Origin: DAOTXL01 sp034434895
GTDB lineage: Bacteria; Chloroflexota; Anaerolineae; JAAYZQ01
Length of the DNA: 23,904 nt
Reading direction: 5' to 3'
Assembly (NCBI GenBank): GCA_034434895.1
Contig: DAOTYI010000039.1
Coordinates: forward strand, 1 to 23,904
Within the stretch, counting starts at the first letter, position 1; the number at the start of each line of letters is the position of its first letter. A program made the translations under genes and the position numbers. This document shows, piece by piece, positions 15,889 to 23,158 of the stretch. The notes beneath the pieces are model-generated. The model searched no databases. It saw only the letters and a list, made by a program, of their open reading frames with translations, and was not told where the DNA came from.

Positions 15889-17391
15889 TCAAGCCGGCTG
15901 GAGGCGATATTTCTCCAGCCCAGGGCGGGGGATGCGGCTGGCAATGGCCCGCCGGTAGAGGTCCACATAGCGGCGCGCCGAACGGTCCCAGGAAAAGTCG
16001 GCGCTCATGCCGTGCAGCTGGATCTGCCGCCACACCTGGCGGTGCTTAAAAGTCTCAAGTGCCCGGACGATGGCGGCAAAGAGCTGCCAGCGGTCATAGG
16101 CTTTGAAGACAAAACCGGTGCCCTGACCGGTGCGCGGGTCAAAGTCCTGCACCGTATCGGCCAGGCCGCCGGTGGCGCGGACAACGGGCACGCTGCCGTA
16201 GTGCATGGCGATCATCTGGTTGGTGCCGCACGGTTCAAAGCGGCTGGGCATCAGGAACAGGTCGCTGCCGGCGTAGATGCGCTGCGCCAGGGGAGCGTTG
16301 AAGGTCAGAAAGATGGCCACCTGGCGGGGATATTGCTGCACCATGCGGCCGAACAGGTCGTGGTAGTGCTGATCGCCGGTGCCCATCAACACCAGTTGCA
16401 CCCCCAGGTCCAGGATGTGGTCCACCGCCTGGCCCAGGATGTCAAACCCTTTCGAGTCGGTCAGGCGGGAGATGATGCCCAGAAGAGGCACGTCAGGGTC
16501 TTCGGGCAGCCTGGCCTCGCGTTGCAGGGCCAGCTTGTTCTCCAGCCGCCGCTCCAGGGTCGTGGCGTCATAGTTGACGGCAATGTGAGGGTCGGTCGCC
16601 GGGTTGGCCGTCTCATAGTCTATGCCGTTGAGGATGCCAAACAGCCGGTCGCGCCGGTCACGCAGGAGCGGGTCCAGCCGCTCGCCATACTCAGGGGTCA
16701 GGATCTCCTGGGCATAGGTCTCGCTGACGGTACTCACCAGGTCGGCCCAGTAGATGCCACGGGCCATCAGGTCCACCACTTCGTTCAGGTCGGCCATTTC
16801 GGGGTGGTATTGGAAGCCCCACTCGTCAATGCCGGCGATCTCCAGCACCCGATAGCCGAAAATGCCCTGATAGGCCAGGTTGTGGATGGTGTACACAGTG
16901 ACGACCGGGGCGAAAAAGGGGTCCTCTTTGTACACGGTGTTCAGCCAGTTGGGCACAATGGCGGTGTGCCAGTCGTGGCAGTGGATGATGTCCGGCTGCC
17001 ATTCAAGCAGTCTGAGGGCTTCCAGCGCCGCGCGGCAGTAGAAGATAAAGCGGTCGGCATCATCGGGGTACATGTAGATCCCTTCCCGCCCGAAATAGCG
17101 GGCGTTGTCCACCAGGTAAACCGGCACATCGGCCCCGATGGTGCCCTGCCACAGGCGGGCCGGTTCGGTGGTGTGGTGGATGGGGACGTCAAAAGAGGGG
17201 ATCACTTCCCGCAGTTGGAAACGGCCGGGGTCAATGCGCCCATAGCGGGGCATGGCGACCCGGATGTCGTGCCCCAGGGCGCGGATGGCTTTGGGCAGGG
17301 CGCCAGCCACGTCGGCCAGGCCGCCGGTTTTGGCAAAGGGCACCACCTCGGCGGCCAGCAGCAGGATCTTCAGCGGTCCGTTGTCACTCAT
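15889..17391 (-). CDS. glgA: Glycogen synthase (ADP-glucose, GT5)
   Basis: A 500-aa protein of normal GlgA length. It transfers glucose from ADP-glucose to growing alpha-1,4-glucan. The N-terminal KTGGLADVAGALP motif (Lys21 onward) binds the nucleotide sugar, and the C-terminal half has the GT5 signatures MPSRFEPCGTNQ and RATGGLADTV. Both Rossmann domains are present. It is cytosolic. The gene has its own promoter (17436-17464) starting inside the end of the chelatase gene, and amrS follows after 12 bases. No other glycogen gene is in the window. Confidence 0.95.
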   Translation of the reverse strand: MSDNGPLKILLLAAEVVPFAKTGGLADVAGALPKAIRALGHDIRVAMPRYGRIDPGRFQLREVIPSFDVPIHHTTEPARLWQGTIGADVPVYLVDNARYFGREGIYMYPDDADRFIFYCRAALEALRLLEWQPDIIHCHDWHTAIVPNWLNTVYKEDPFFAPVVTVYTIHNLAYQGIFGYRVLEIAGIDEWGFQYHPEMADLNEVVDLMARGIYWADLVSTVSETYAQEILTPEYGERLDPLLRDRRDRLFGILNGIDYETANPATDPHIAVNYDATTLERRLENKLALQREARLPEDPDVPLLGIISRLTDSKGFDILGQAVDHILDLGVQLVLMGTGDQHYHDLFGRMVQQYPRQVAIFLTFNAPLAQRIYAGSDLFLMPSRFEPCGTNQMIAMHYGSVPVVRATGGLADTVQDFDPRTGQGTGFVFKAYDRWQLFAAIVRALETFKHRQVWRQIQLHGMSADFSWDRSARRYVDLYRRAIASRIPRPGLEKYRLQPA

Positions 17392-17401
17392 CGTTGATCG
17401 T

Positions 17402-17426
17402 TAGCCGACGGCACTGCCGTCGGCTA
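17402..17426. repeat. Palindromic hairpin in the glgA leader
   Basis: TAGCCGACGG pairs with CCGTCGGCTA (10 bp, extendable to 11) around CACTG. It lies 10 bases upstream of the glgA ATG, downstream of the promoter, so it would fold in the mRNA close to the ribosome-binding region. No recognisable ribosome-binding site is visible between hairpin and start. Confidence 0.5.
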
Positions 17427-17435
17427 CCCTGTTTC

Positions 17436-17464
17436 ATTCTACCACAGTCGGTTGACCCTGTCAA
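17436..17464 (-). promoter_or_regulatory. Promoter of glgA
   Basis: On the minus strand, a perfect TTGACA (17464-17459) and TAGAAT (17441-17436) are separated by 17 bases. The -35 box overlaps the stop codon of the upstream VWA gene. Confidence 0.7.
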
Positions 17465-18360
17465 CCGGCCATCTCCTCCCGCACGGTGCGCACCAGCTCC
17501 GCCGCCTTGAGTTCGGCCAGGCAGTAGCAGGGTCCGCCCAGGGCCTGCGCCAGGTTCTGGGCCAGCCCCCGGTCATAGGCCTGATGCTCCATGTTGATCA
17601 CCACGGCGTGGATGCGCGCCCGACGGATCAGGTCGGCGATCCTGTGCGCTTCCTCCTGCGGCGGAGTGTCGGTCAGCGATACATTCCCCGCCCCATCGGT
17701 CAGCAGGATCATCAGCGGCATGGCTTCAGGGTGCAGGCGCAGTTCGCGGCGGAAGGTGCGATAGGCCAGCATCAATCCGGCGGACAGGGGGGTCTTGCCC
17801 CCAACCGGCAGGTGGCGCAATGCTCCCTGGGCCAGTTCCACGCTGGCGGTGAAGGGCAGCACCAGCCTGGCCTCCTCCTTCTGAAAGACGACCAGCCCCA
17901 CCCGGTCACGCCGCTGATAGGCATCCACCAGCAGCGACAGGATGGCCCCTTTGGTGGCCTCCATCCGTTGGGCACCGGCCATGCTCCAACTGGCGTCCAC
18001 CACAAACAGGATCAGGTTAGACGCCCGGCGCACGCGGACCTTTTTCTGCACATCCTGGGGGAGGACGGTCAGGGTGCCCGGCTCGCTTCCCCGTTCAACC
18101 TGCTGGGCGGCTGCCTGGCGGAGGGTGGCATCGAGGGCGATGTCACTCAGGTCGCCGTCGGCCGGCCGGGCCTGGATGTAGCGGCCTCGCTTGCGGCTGG
18201 TACGCGTGGTGGAGCGTTTGCCGGCCAGGCGGCGGGTCAGGCGGTCCATCGGCGATTCCAGCCGGCGGGCGCGGAACACCTGGCCGATCGGCACCGTCAT
18301 CTCGACCTCCTGGCCCCGGCCCAGGCCCAGCGGCTCGGCGATGTGGCCCTGAAGGGGCAT
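17461..18360 (-). CDS. chlD: Chelatase medium-subunit VWA portion (ChlD-like); -1 frame part of a fused chelatase
   Basis: The 299 aa from ATG 18360 carry the ChlD-type linker (KRGR, DIALDATLRQAAAQQ at about 57-87) and a von Willebrand A domain with its MIDAS motif: DASWS (122-126), the Thr in GGKTPLSAG, and the Asp in LTDGAGN. In putative cobaltochelatases of this type, AAA+ and VWA parts form one chain. Here the VWA frame stays open upstream of its ATG for 20 further codons (an acidic, Pro-containing linker) up to the A9 run at 18421-18429, where a -1 shift would join it to the AAA+ part. A local AGGAGGGG 6 bases before the ATG also allows independent initiation. Expected product of the shift: 691 aa spanning 19535 to 17461. 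Confidence 0.85.
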   Translation of the reverse strand: MPLQGHIAEPLGLGRGQEVEMTVPIGQVFRARRLESPMDRLTRRLAGKRSTTRTSRKRGRYIQARPADGDLSDIALDATLRQAAAQQVERGSEPGTLTVLPQDVQKKVRVRRASNLILFVVDASWSMAGAQRMEATKGAILSLLVDAYQRRDRVGLVVFQKEEARLVLPFTASVELAQGALRHLPVGGKTPLSAGLMLAYRTFRRELRLHPEAMPLMILLTDGAGNVSLTDTPPQEEAHRIADLIRRARIHAVVINMEHQAYDRGLAQNLAQALGGPCYCLAELKAAELVRTVREEMAG

Positions 18361-18413
18361 GCCGGCCCCTCCTGCCTGAAAATCATCGGCCTGGGGGGGA
18401 CGGTCCTCCTCCG

Positions 18414-18429
18414 TTACCTCTTTTTTTTT
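18414..18429 (-). promoter_or_regulatory. Likely programmed -1 frameshift site (A AAA AAG slippery heptamer)
   Basis: On the minus strand the zero-frame codons are GGA AAA AAA AAG AGG TAA. The heptamer A AAA AAG (18426-18420) is in the same phase as in the E. coli dnaX frameshift site. A -1 slip gives AAA GAG GTA ACG and an open frame of 20 codons into the VWA gene. The stop TAA is only two codons past the slip. A CCAGAG/CTCTGG hairpin lies just upstream. A Pro/Gly-poor acidic linker is encoded after the shift. A homopolymer sequencing error is the main alternative. Confidence 0.65.
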
Positions 18430-19535
18430 CCTGGGGCAGGCTCGATTAGCGAAGCTCCAGAGGCTCTGGACTGCTCCGCCTCCCGGCGGGCCTCCTGCAG
18501 CCGGCTGGCAAGCTCGCCCAGGCGGTTGTCGGCCTCCTGGAACGGCAGCCGCTTCAGGCGATGGGGCAAAGCCAGTTCGGCAGCGAGCAGGATGTCCAGG
18601 CCGGCGATCGCCGGTTCCTGGGAGCCGGCGCCATCGCGGGCCAGGCGAAGTGCCGCATGGGCCAGTGCCGTTTTCAGGATGACGATGTCGGCCCGGTGGC
18701 CATCCACTTCAAAGCGGGTGGTCAGCTCGGCGATGGTGTACAGGTCCTGAGGCTGGTAGGTCACCTGGGGCAGCAGTTCGCGGGCACGGGCAATATCGCG
18801 GGAAAGCTGTCGCTCATAGGGCTCCCATTCGGCGCGAAAGCCCTCCGGATCGCTTTCGAACTGGACGGTGCGCTCCAGAATCTCCACCCGCGCCTGCGGA
18901 TCGGTGATGCCCCGGATCTCGACGCACAGGGCAAAGCGGTCGAGGAGTTGGGGGCGCAACTCCCCCTCTTCCGGGTTCATGGTGCCCACCAGGATAAAGC
19001 GGGCCGGATGGCTGAAGGAGATGCCCTCCCGCTCCACGACATTGCGCCCCATCGCCGCCGAATCGAGGAGCAGGTCCACCACATGGTCGTCCAGCAGGTT
19101 GACCTCATCCACATACAGCAGGCCCCGGTTGGCAGCGGCCAGCACCCCCGGCTCAAACTTTTTCTTGCCGGTCTTGAGGGCCACTTCGATGTCCAGCGTG
19201 CCGATCACCCGGTCTTCGGTGGCGCTGACCGGCAGGTCCACAAAGCGGGTCTTGCGCCGGATGATGGGCAGTGTCTCCCCCCTGCTCACCCGGTCGCGGC
19301 AGTTGTCGCACAGCCGATCGGGGCGGTAGGGATCGCACTGGAAGGGGCAATCGGCCACCACGTCAATCTCGGGCAGCAGGGCCGCCAGGGCGCGGGCAGC
19401 GGTGGACTTGGCCGTGCCCCGCTCCCCCCGGATCAGCACGCCGCCGATTTTGGGGCTGATGGCGTTGAGGATCAACGCCGTTTTCATCGTCTCCTGGCCG
19501 ACGATGGCTGTAAACGGAAAGATCACCGGCATCAT
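18414..19535 (-). CDS. chlI: Chelatase AAA+ small-subunit-like ATPase (ChlI-like); zero-frame product
   Basis: A 373-aa AAA+ ATPase with Walker A GERGTAKST (37-45), Walker B LLYVDEVNLL (139-148), sensor segment GTMNPEEG (184-191) and Arg200 region RPQLLDRFAL. A four-Cys group, Cys63, 67, 76 and 79, is typical of the putative cobaltochelatase subgroup. It would drive metal insertion into a tetrapyrrole with a CobN/ChlH-type large subunit. No chlorophyll genes are visible, so cobalt chelation for B12 is the better guess. The zero frame ends GKKKR-stop right after an A9 run. The start follows the 59-aa Cys-rich gene by 6 bases. The first of two adjacent ATGs is used. Confidence 0.88.
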   Translation of the reverse strand: MMPVIFPFTAIVGQETMKTALILNAISPKIGGVLIRGERGTAKSTAARALAALLPEIDVVADCPFQCDPYRPDRLCDNCRDRVSRGETLPIIRRKTRFVDLPVSATEDRVIGTLDIEVALKTGKKKFEPGVLAAANRGLLYVDEVNLLDDHVVDLLLDSAAMGRNVVEREGISFSHPARFILVGTMNPEEGELRPQLLDRFALCVEIRGITDPQARVEILERTVQFESDPEGFRAEWEPYERQLSRDIARARELLPQVTYQPQDLYTIAELTTRFEVDGHRADIVILKTALAHAALRLARDGAGSQEPAIAGLDILLAAELALPHRLKRLPFQEADNRLGELASRLQEARREAEQSRASGASLIEPAPGKKKR

Positions 19536-19541
19536 CTTCTG

Positions 19542-19721
19542 TTATTTCCGGATCGGTTCGACAATGCTGGCCGTCATGTGACTGTCGGCCCGGCCGCCGC
19601 AGTCTTTGCTGCGGGCAGCTTCGTAGGCGCACGCCTGGCAGCAATAGACCCTGTCTCCACGCCAGACCGCATTGGCCCCCAACTCCTCGCCACAATGGTC
19701 ACACACGGTTTTGGCGGACAT
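19542..19721 (-). CDS. 59-aa Cys-rich putative metal-binding protein
   Basis: A 59-aa protein, MSAKTVCDHCGEELG onward, with Cys7, Cys10, Cys27, Cys28, Cys31 and Cys41 plus His9 and His48. The VYCCQACA segment resembles the treble-clef-like knuckle of bacterial metallothioneins and other small zinc-binding proteins. The start ATG at 19721 follows AGAGAGGAAAAG, and the stop TAA at 19544-19542 is 6 bases before the chelatase ATG, so translation is probably coupled. It is likely cytosolic. A metal-donor or metal-buffer role for the chelatase is a hypothesis from position only. Confidence in the ORF being real is good; the family is uncertain. Confidence 0.75.
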   Translation of the reverse strand: MSAKTVCDHCGEELGANAVWRGDRVYCCQACAYEAARSKDCGGRADSHMTASIVEPIRK

Positions 19722-19741
19722 CTTTTCCTCTCTTTCTGCTT

Positions 19742-19774
19742 CAGGTGCCAGGCACCTGGAGCGCCTGGCACCTG
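19742..19774. repeat. CAGGTGCCAGGC palindrome between rubrerythrin and the Cys-rich gene
   Basis: CAGGTGCCAGGC (19742-19753) pairs perfectly with GCCTGGCACCTG (19763-19774) around a 9-base loop. It lies just after the rubrerythrin stop on the minus strand. With no T run, it may be an mRNA-end or processing hairpin of the same family as those at 2157-2195 and 21541. Confidence 0.6.
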
Positions 19775-19784
19775 ACCTCTGGCC

Positions 19785-20288
19785 TCAGAAGACCTTAAAC
19801 TGATCTTTCTTGACGTTGCACACCGGGCAGCGGTCGGGCGGTTCGCCGATGTGGGTAAAGCCGCACACCGGGCAGATATAGACCGGGCCGATGTCCAGGT
19901 CCTGGCCCGATTCGGCGGCCGCTCTGGCGTTGCCGTACAGGCCGGCATGGATCTTTTCTGCCTCGATGGCGTAGGTCATGCTGCGCTGGGCCCCCTTTTC
20001 CTCCTGGAGGTTGGCCACGGCCAGATAGGCGGGATACATCTCCTCCACTTCAAAGGTTTCGCCACCGATAGCCGCCCCCAGGTTGGCGACGGTATCACCC
20101 ACGCCCCCTAATTCCTTCAGGTGGTTGATGGCGTGAACCTGCTCGGCATAGGCGATGGCCTGAAAGAGACGGGCGATGTGGGGCTTGCCGTCCTTCTCTG
20201 CCTGAGCGGCAAAGGCCAGGTACTTCATGTGGGCCTGGCTCTCGCCGGCAAAGGCTGCCTTCAGATTTTCTTTGGTCATTTCTCTCAT
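19785..20288 (-). CDS. Rubrerythrin
   Basis: A 167-aa protein of about the usual length. The N-terminal four-helix diiron domain has the expected acidic/His positions (Glu15 in AGESQAH, Glu49 and His52 in AEQVH, Glu96, and the AEKIH segment at 110-114). A C-terminal rubredoxin-like domain binds one iron through Cys139, Cys142, Cys154 and Cys157 (CPVC repeated). Family role: reduction of hydrogen peroxide in anaerobes or microaerophiles. The start is set at ATG 20288 (MREMTKENLK), with GGAGGGAG 6 bases upstream; a start at 20330 would add 14 residues. It follows the lone receiver gene by 25 bases. Confidence 0.95.
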   Translation of the reverse strand: MREMTKENLKAAFAGESQAHMKYLAFAAQAEKDGKPHIARLFQAIAYAEQVHAINHLKELGGVGDTVANLGAAIGGETFEVEEMYPAYLAVANLQEEKGAQRSMTYAIEAEKIHAGLYGNARAAAESGQDLDIGPVYICPVCGFTHIGEPPDRCPVCNVKKDQFKVF

Positions 20289-20313
20289 TTTTTCTCCCTC
20301 CATCATCAGAATT

Positions 20314-20694
20314 TTATGATCCGGCGCCATTCAGCGCCCATTGCACCTGTTCCAACAGGGCCGGCACGGCAAACGGCTTTTGCAGGTAACCTGCCACCCC
20401 TTCCTGCTGTATCAGGCTGCGGCTCGGCGGTTCGGTTCCCAGGAGGAGGATGGGCACGGGCCGGCCGTGCAGGGTGTGGAGATCGGCCAGCAACTGCGGC
20501 CCCTCTTCCTCTGCCAGGTCGAGGTCGAGGAGGATCAGGTCCGGCCGGTTGGCCCGCACCAGGCTGAGTCCCTGCTGCCAATCGGCTGCCTCGCACACCT
20601 TCAAGCCCAGCACCTCCAGGTTGGCCCGGATCAGCCTGCGCAGCCGCCAGTCCCGTTCGATGGCCAGGATAGATGGTTTCCCCATGCCCTCCAT
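20314..20694 (-). CDS. Single-domain response regulator with altered acidic pocket
   Basis: A 126-aa receiver domain with no output domain. Phosphoacceptor Asp57 (LILLDLDL), Thr87 and Lys106 (QKPF) are in place. The usual acidic pair of the receiver (DD in ILAVDDE of the next gene) reads Glu13-Arg14 here (ILAIERD), so one Mg-binding acid is replaced by Arg. It could be an atypical receiver that works by protein contact, or a phosphorelay intermediate with weak phosphorylation. The first ATG (20694) has no clear ribosome-binding site; the ATG at 20685 is an alternative. Rubrerythrin follows, suggesting a stress operon. Confidence 0.88.
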   Translation of the reverse strand: MEGMGKPSILAIERDWRLRRLIRANLEVLGLKVCEAADWQQGLSLVRANRPDLILLDLDLAEEEGPQLLADLHTLHGRPVPILLLGTEPPSRSLIQQEGVAGYLQKPFAVPALLEQVQWALNGAGS

Positions 20695-20717
20695 TTTAGC
20701 GCCGGAGCTGTTAGAGG

Positions 20718-20746
20718 GATATAAGAGCAGGGCTATCGGTTGTTAA
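20718..20746 (-). promoter_or_regulatory. Candidate promoter for the receiver-rubrerythrin operon
   Basis: On the minus strand, TTAACA (20746-20741) and TATATC (20723-20718) are 17 bases apart in an AT-rich patch, in the 118-base gap before the lone receiver gene. Transcription would begin near 20711, giving a very short leader. Confidence 0.45.
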
Positions 20747-20812
20747 AATTGCGTGAAAATTGCCCCCTGTTTTTCCGTGCCATCCGTGTCCCCTTTGACC
20801 TGACCCAGAACA

Positions 20813-21520
20813 CTACCTGTCCTCTTCAGGCTGATAGAGCATATAGCCCGCTCCCGGCTGGGTGAGCAGGTAGCGCGGCCTGGATGGCTCCGGCTCCAGT
20901 TTTTGCCGCAGGTAGCGTATGTAGACGCGCAGGTACTCGCTCTCCTCGCCATATTCCGGCCCCCACACGGCCCGCAGCAATTCGCGGTGGGTGATGACGC
21001 GGTTGGCATTGGTCGCCAGGTAGACCAGCAGCCGATATTCGGTCGGGGTCAGCTTGACCTCCTGGCCACCGGCCGTGACGCGGTGCTGGGCAAAGTCAAT
21101 CTGAATGGGGCCGGCCTTGAAGCCCTGCCGGGCGACGATCTCTTCCGGCCACTTGCTGCGGCGGAGCACGGCCTGCACACGCAGCAACAGTTCCGTGACG
21201 GAGAACGGCTTGGTCAAATAGTCGTCGGCGCCCACCTCAAAGCCGTGGACCAGGTCCACTTCGGCGCTGCGGGCGGTGAGCATGATGACCGGCACGGCGG
21301 AAAACTCGCGGAGGCGGCGGCAGACGGTGTAGCCATCCATACGGGGCAGCATCAGGTCCAGGATCACCAGGTCGGGCAGCTCACGGGCGGCGGTCTCCAG
21401 GGCCTCCTCGCCATCTCTGGCGGTCAGCACCTTATAGCCGGACGATTCCAGGTTGGCCTTGAGCAGCCGCAGGACGTGCGGCTCGTCGTCCACAGCCAGG
21501 ATGGTCGCCTTTCTGGACAT
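20813..21520 (-). CDS. OmpR/PhoB-family response regulator
   Basis: A 235-aa protein. The receiver domain (residues 1-120) has the acidic pair Asp11/Asp12, phosphoacceptor Asp55 (LVILDLMLP), Thr82 and Lys104. The C-terminal winged-helix DNA-binding domain (about 133-228) has TPTEYRLLVYL, the recognition-helix region EYLRVYIRYLRQKLE, and the wing GAGYML. It resembles KdpE-like regulators. The ATG follows GGAGGAAGCC. It sits 51 bases after the sensor kinase gene, so the two form a two-component pair; targets may include the receiver-rubrerythrin operon just downstream, by position only. Confidence 0.95.
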   Translation of the reverse strand: MSRKATILAVDDEPHVLRLLKANLESSGYKVLTARDGEEALETAARELPDLVILDLMLPRMDGYTVCRRLREFSAVPVIMLTARSAEVDLVHGFEVGADDYLTKPFSVTELLLRVQAVLRRSKWPEEIVARQGFKAGPIQIDFAQHRVTAGGQEVKLTPTEYRLLVYLATNANRVITHRELLRAVWGPEYGEESEYLRVYIRYLRQKLEPEPSRPRYLLTQPGAGYMLYQPEEDR

Positions 21521-21540
21521 GGCTTCCTCCTCTCCGCCAA

Positions 21541-21571
21541 AGGTGCCAGGCGGGCAGGCTGAAAGCCTGCC
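21541..21571. repeat. AGGTGCCAGGC repeat plus GGCAGGCT hairpin between kinase and regulator genes
   Basis: AGGTGCCAGG (21541-21550) is followed by the perfect hairpin GGCAGGCT-GAA-AGCCTGCC (21553-21571), which abuts the kinase stop codon. It occupies most of the 51-base gap between kinase and regulator and could tune relative expression of the two. Confidence 0.5.
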
Positions 21572-23158
21572 TTACAGGTCCACTGTTGAGGCCAGGGGCA
21601 GGGTGAAGTGAAAGGTGCTGCCCTGGCCGGGCCGGCTCTCGGCCCAGATCCGGCCGCCGTGGGCCTCGACGATCGCCTTGCAGATGGACAGGCCCAGCCC
21701 GGAGCCGCCCACCCGGCGCGTCGAAGCGCTGTCCACCTGGTAGAAGCGGTCAAAGATGCGCTCCAGTTGCTGCGGTTCCAGGCCGATGCCCCGGTCGGCG
21801 ACGCTGACCTGCACGCTGTCGCCCTGAACCTGCGCGCTGAGGGTGATCGGCCCCCCCTGCGGCGAGTACTTGATGGCGTTTTCCACCAGGTTGCGCAGCA
21901 CCTGACGGGCGCGGCGCGGATCGGCCCACACCGGAGGCAGGGAAGCCGGCAGCGAAGCCTGGAGGAGATGGCTGTGGGTCATCACCTGGAACTCGGCTGC
22001 CGTCTCCTGGATAAGGCGCCCCAGGTCGGTGGCCTCCGGCTCGACGCGCAACGTCCCGGCCTCCAGGCGCGACATGTCCAGCAGGTTGCCGATCAACTCC
22101 GACAGCCGGTCACTTTCCTCATCAATGATCGCCAGGAACTCGCGGCGGGTGGCCTCGTCCCACTCGACATCCTGGCGCAGCAGGGTGGTGGCAAAGCCCT
22201 TGATGCTGGCCAGGGGGGTGCGCAGCTCATGGCTGACGGTGGACAGCAACTGCGACTTCATCTCGTCCAGTTCTTTTTCACGGGTAATATCCCGGAGCAA
22301 CAGGCCCAACCCCAGATGTCCACCGCCGGCATCGTGGATGGGAAAGAAGCGGGCCTGCAGGCTACGGGCCGACGGCGCAGTCAGGGTGAACTCGACGGTT
22401 GGCCGGTTCTGCAGGTCGGTGGCGGCAGCCCGCAACCGGCCGATCACCTGCTCCGGTTGGGTGACACGGCCGGCCATTTCGCGCTCCACAGCCTCGACCG
22501 TCTGACCCAGGAGCGCCTGGGCCGGCAGGCCGAGCATCTCTTCGGCGCAGGGGTTGACATAGGCGATCCGCCCCCGCCTGTCCACCAGGATCAGCCCGTC
22601 CACCAGGCTGTGCATGACGCTGTCGAGGGTGGCGCGGCGCTTCTCGGCATCCTCAATCAACCGGGCATTGGCGATGGCGATGCCGATCTGGTGACCGATG
22701 GCCGTCAGCAGTTCCTCATCCTCCGGGGTGAAATAGCGCCCCCGACGGCTCTGGATGTTGAGCAGCCCCAACACCTGGCCCCGCGCCAGGAGCGGCAGGC
22801 GGATGCAGGAGTGGAACCCCTCGCGCAAACAGGCCTGGCGGCTGCGGGCCGGATGTGCCTCCAGGTCGGGCACGGCCAGCAACCGGCCGTTGCGGATGGC
22901 CTCGCCGCACAGGCATTCCTCTGCCCCGACCACCGCTTCGGCGGCGATGAACCCCTCCGACACCCCCTGATAGGTGTGGAGGATCAGGTCGCCGCTCTCT
23001 TCGTCGCGCAGGAAAATCTCCCCTGCCTCCTCGCCGATGACCTCCAATGTGGTCTGGAGCGCACCACGCAGGATCTCATCCAGGTCCTGCGTGCAGTTCA
23101 CCTGGGCGGCGATGGCGGTCAGGGCTGCCAGTTCGGCGCTGCGAGTGCGCTCAGACAC
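21572..23158 (-). CDS. Soluble GAF-PAS sensor histidine kinase
   Basis: A 528-aa protein with no membrane segment. A GAF domain covers about 24-168 and contains Cys82, Cys84, Cys110 and Cys118 (ECLCGEA, RQACLREGFHSC). A PAS domain covers about 175-295. HisKA spans about 300-365 with phosphorylated His310 (STVSHELRTPL), and HATPase about 410-525 with the N box LRNLVENAIKYS and G boxes DRGIGL and GGSGLGLS. It should autophosphorylate and pass phosphate to the adjacent OmpR-type regulator. The start is GTG at 23158, with GGAGGA 8 bases upstream. The cytosolic GAF with several Cys suggests a redox or gas signal, which is inference. Confidence 0.93.
   Translation of the reverse strand: MSERTRSAELAALTAIAAQVNCTQDLDEILRGALQTTLEVIGEEAGEIFLRDEESGDLILHTYQGVSEGFIAAEAVVGAEECLCGEAIRNGRLLAVPDLEAHPARSRQACLREGFHSCIRLPLLARGQVLGLLNIQSRRGRYFTPEDEELLTAIGHQIGIAIANARLIEDAEKRRATLDSVMHSLVDGLILVDRRGRIAYVNPCAEEMLGLPAQALLGQTVEAVEREMAGRVTQPEQVIGRLRAAATDLQNRPTVEFTLTAPSARSLQARFFPIHDAGGGHLGLGLLLRDITREKELDEMKSQLLSTVSHELRTPLASIKGFATTLLRQDVEWDEATRREFLAIIDEESDRLSELIGNLLDMSRLEAGTLRVEPEATDLGRLIQETAAEFQVMTHSHLLQASLPASLPPVWADPRRARQVLRNLVENAIKYSPQGGPITLSAQVQGDSVQVSVADRGIGLEPQQLERIFDRFYQVDSASTRRVGGSGLGLSICKAIVEAHGGRIWAESRPGQGSTFHFTLPLASTVDL

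Noticed and set aside
15664..17397. A 577-codon open frame on the + strand
   Set aside because: It is antisense to glgA and part of amrS, with no recognisable motif.
17461..19535. Magnesium chelatase for (bacterio)chlorophyll synthesis
   Set aside because: No bch/chl biosynthesis or reaction-centre gene is in the window, and the Cys group at 63-79 fits the putative cobaltochelatase subgroup better. The metal is still unproven.
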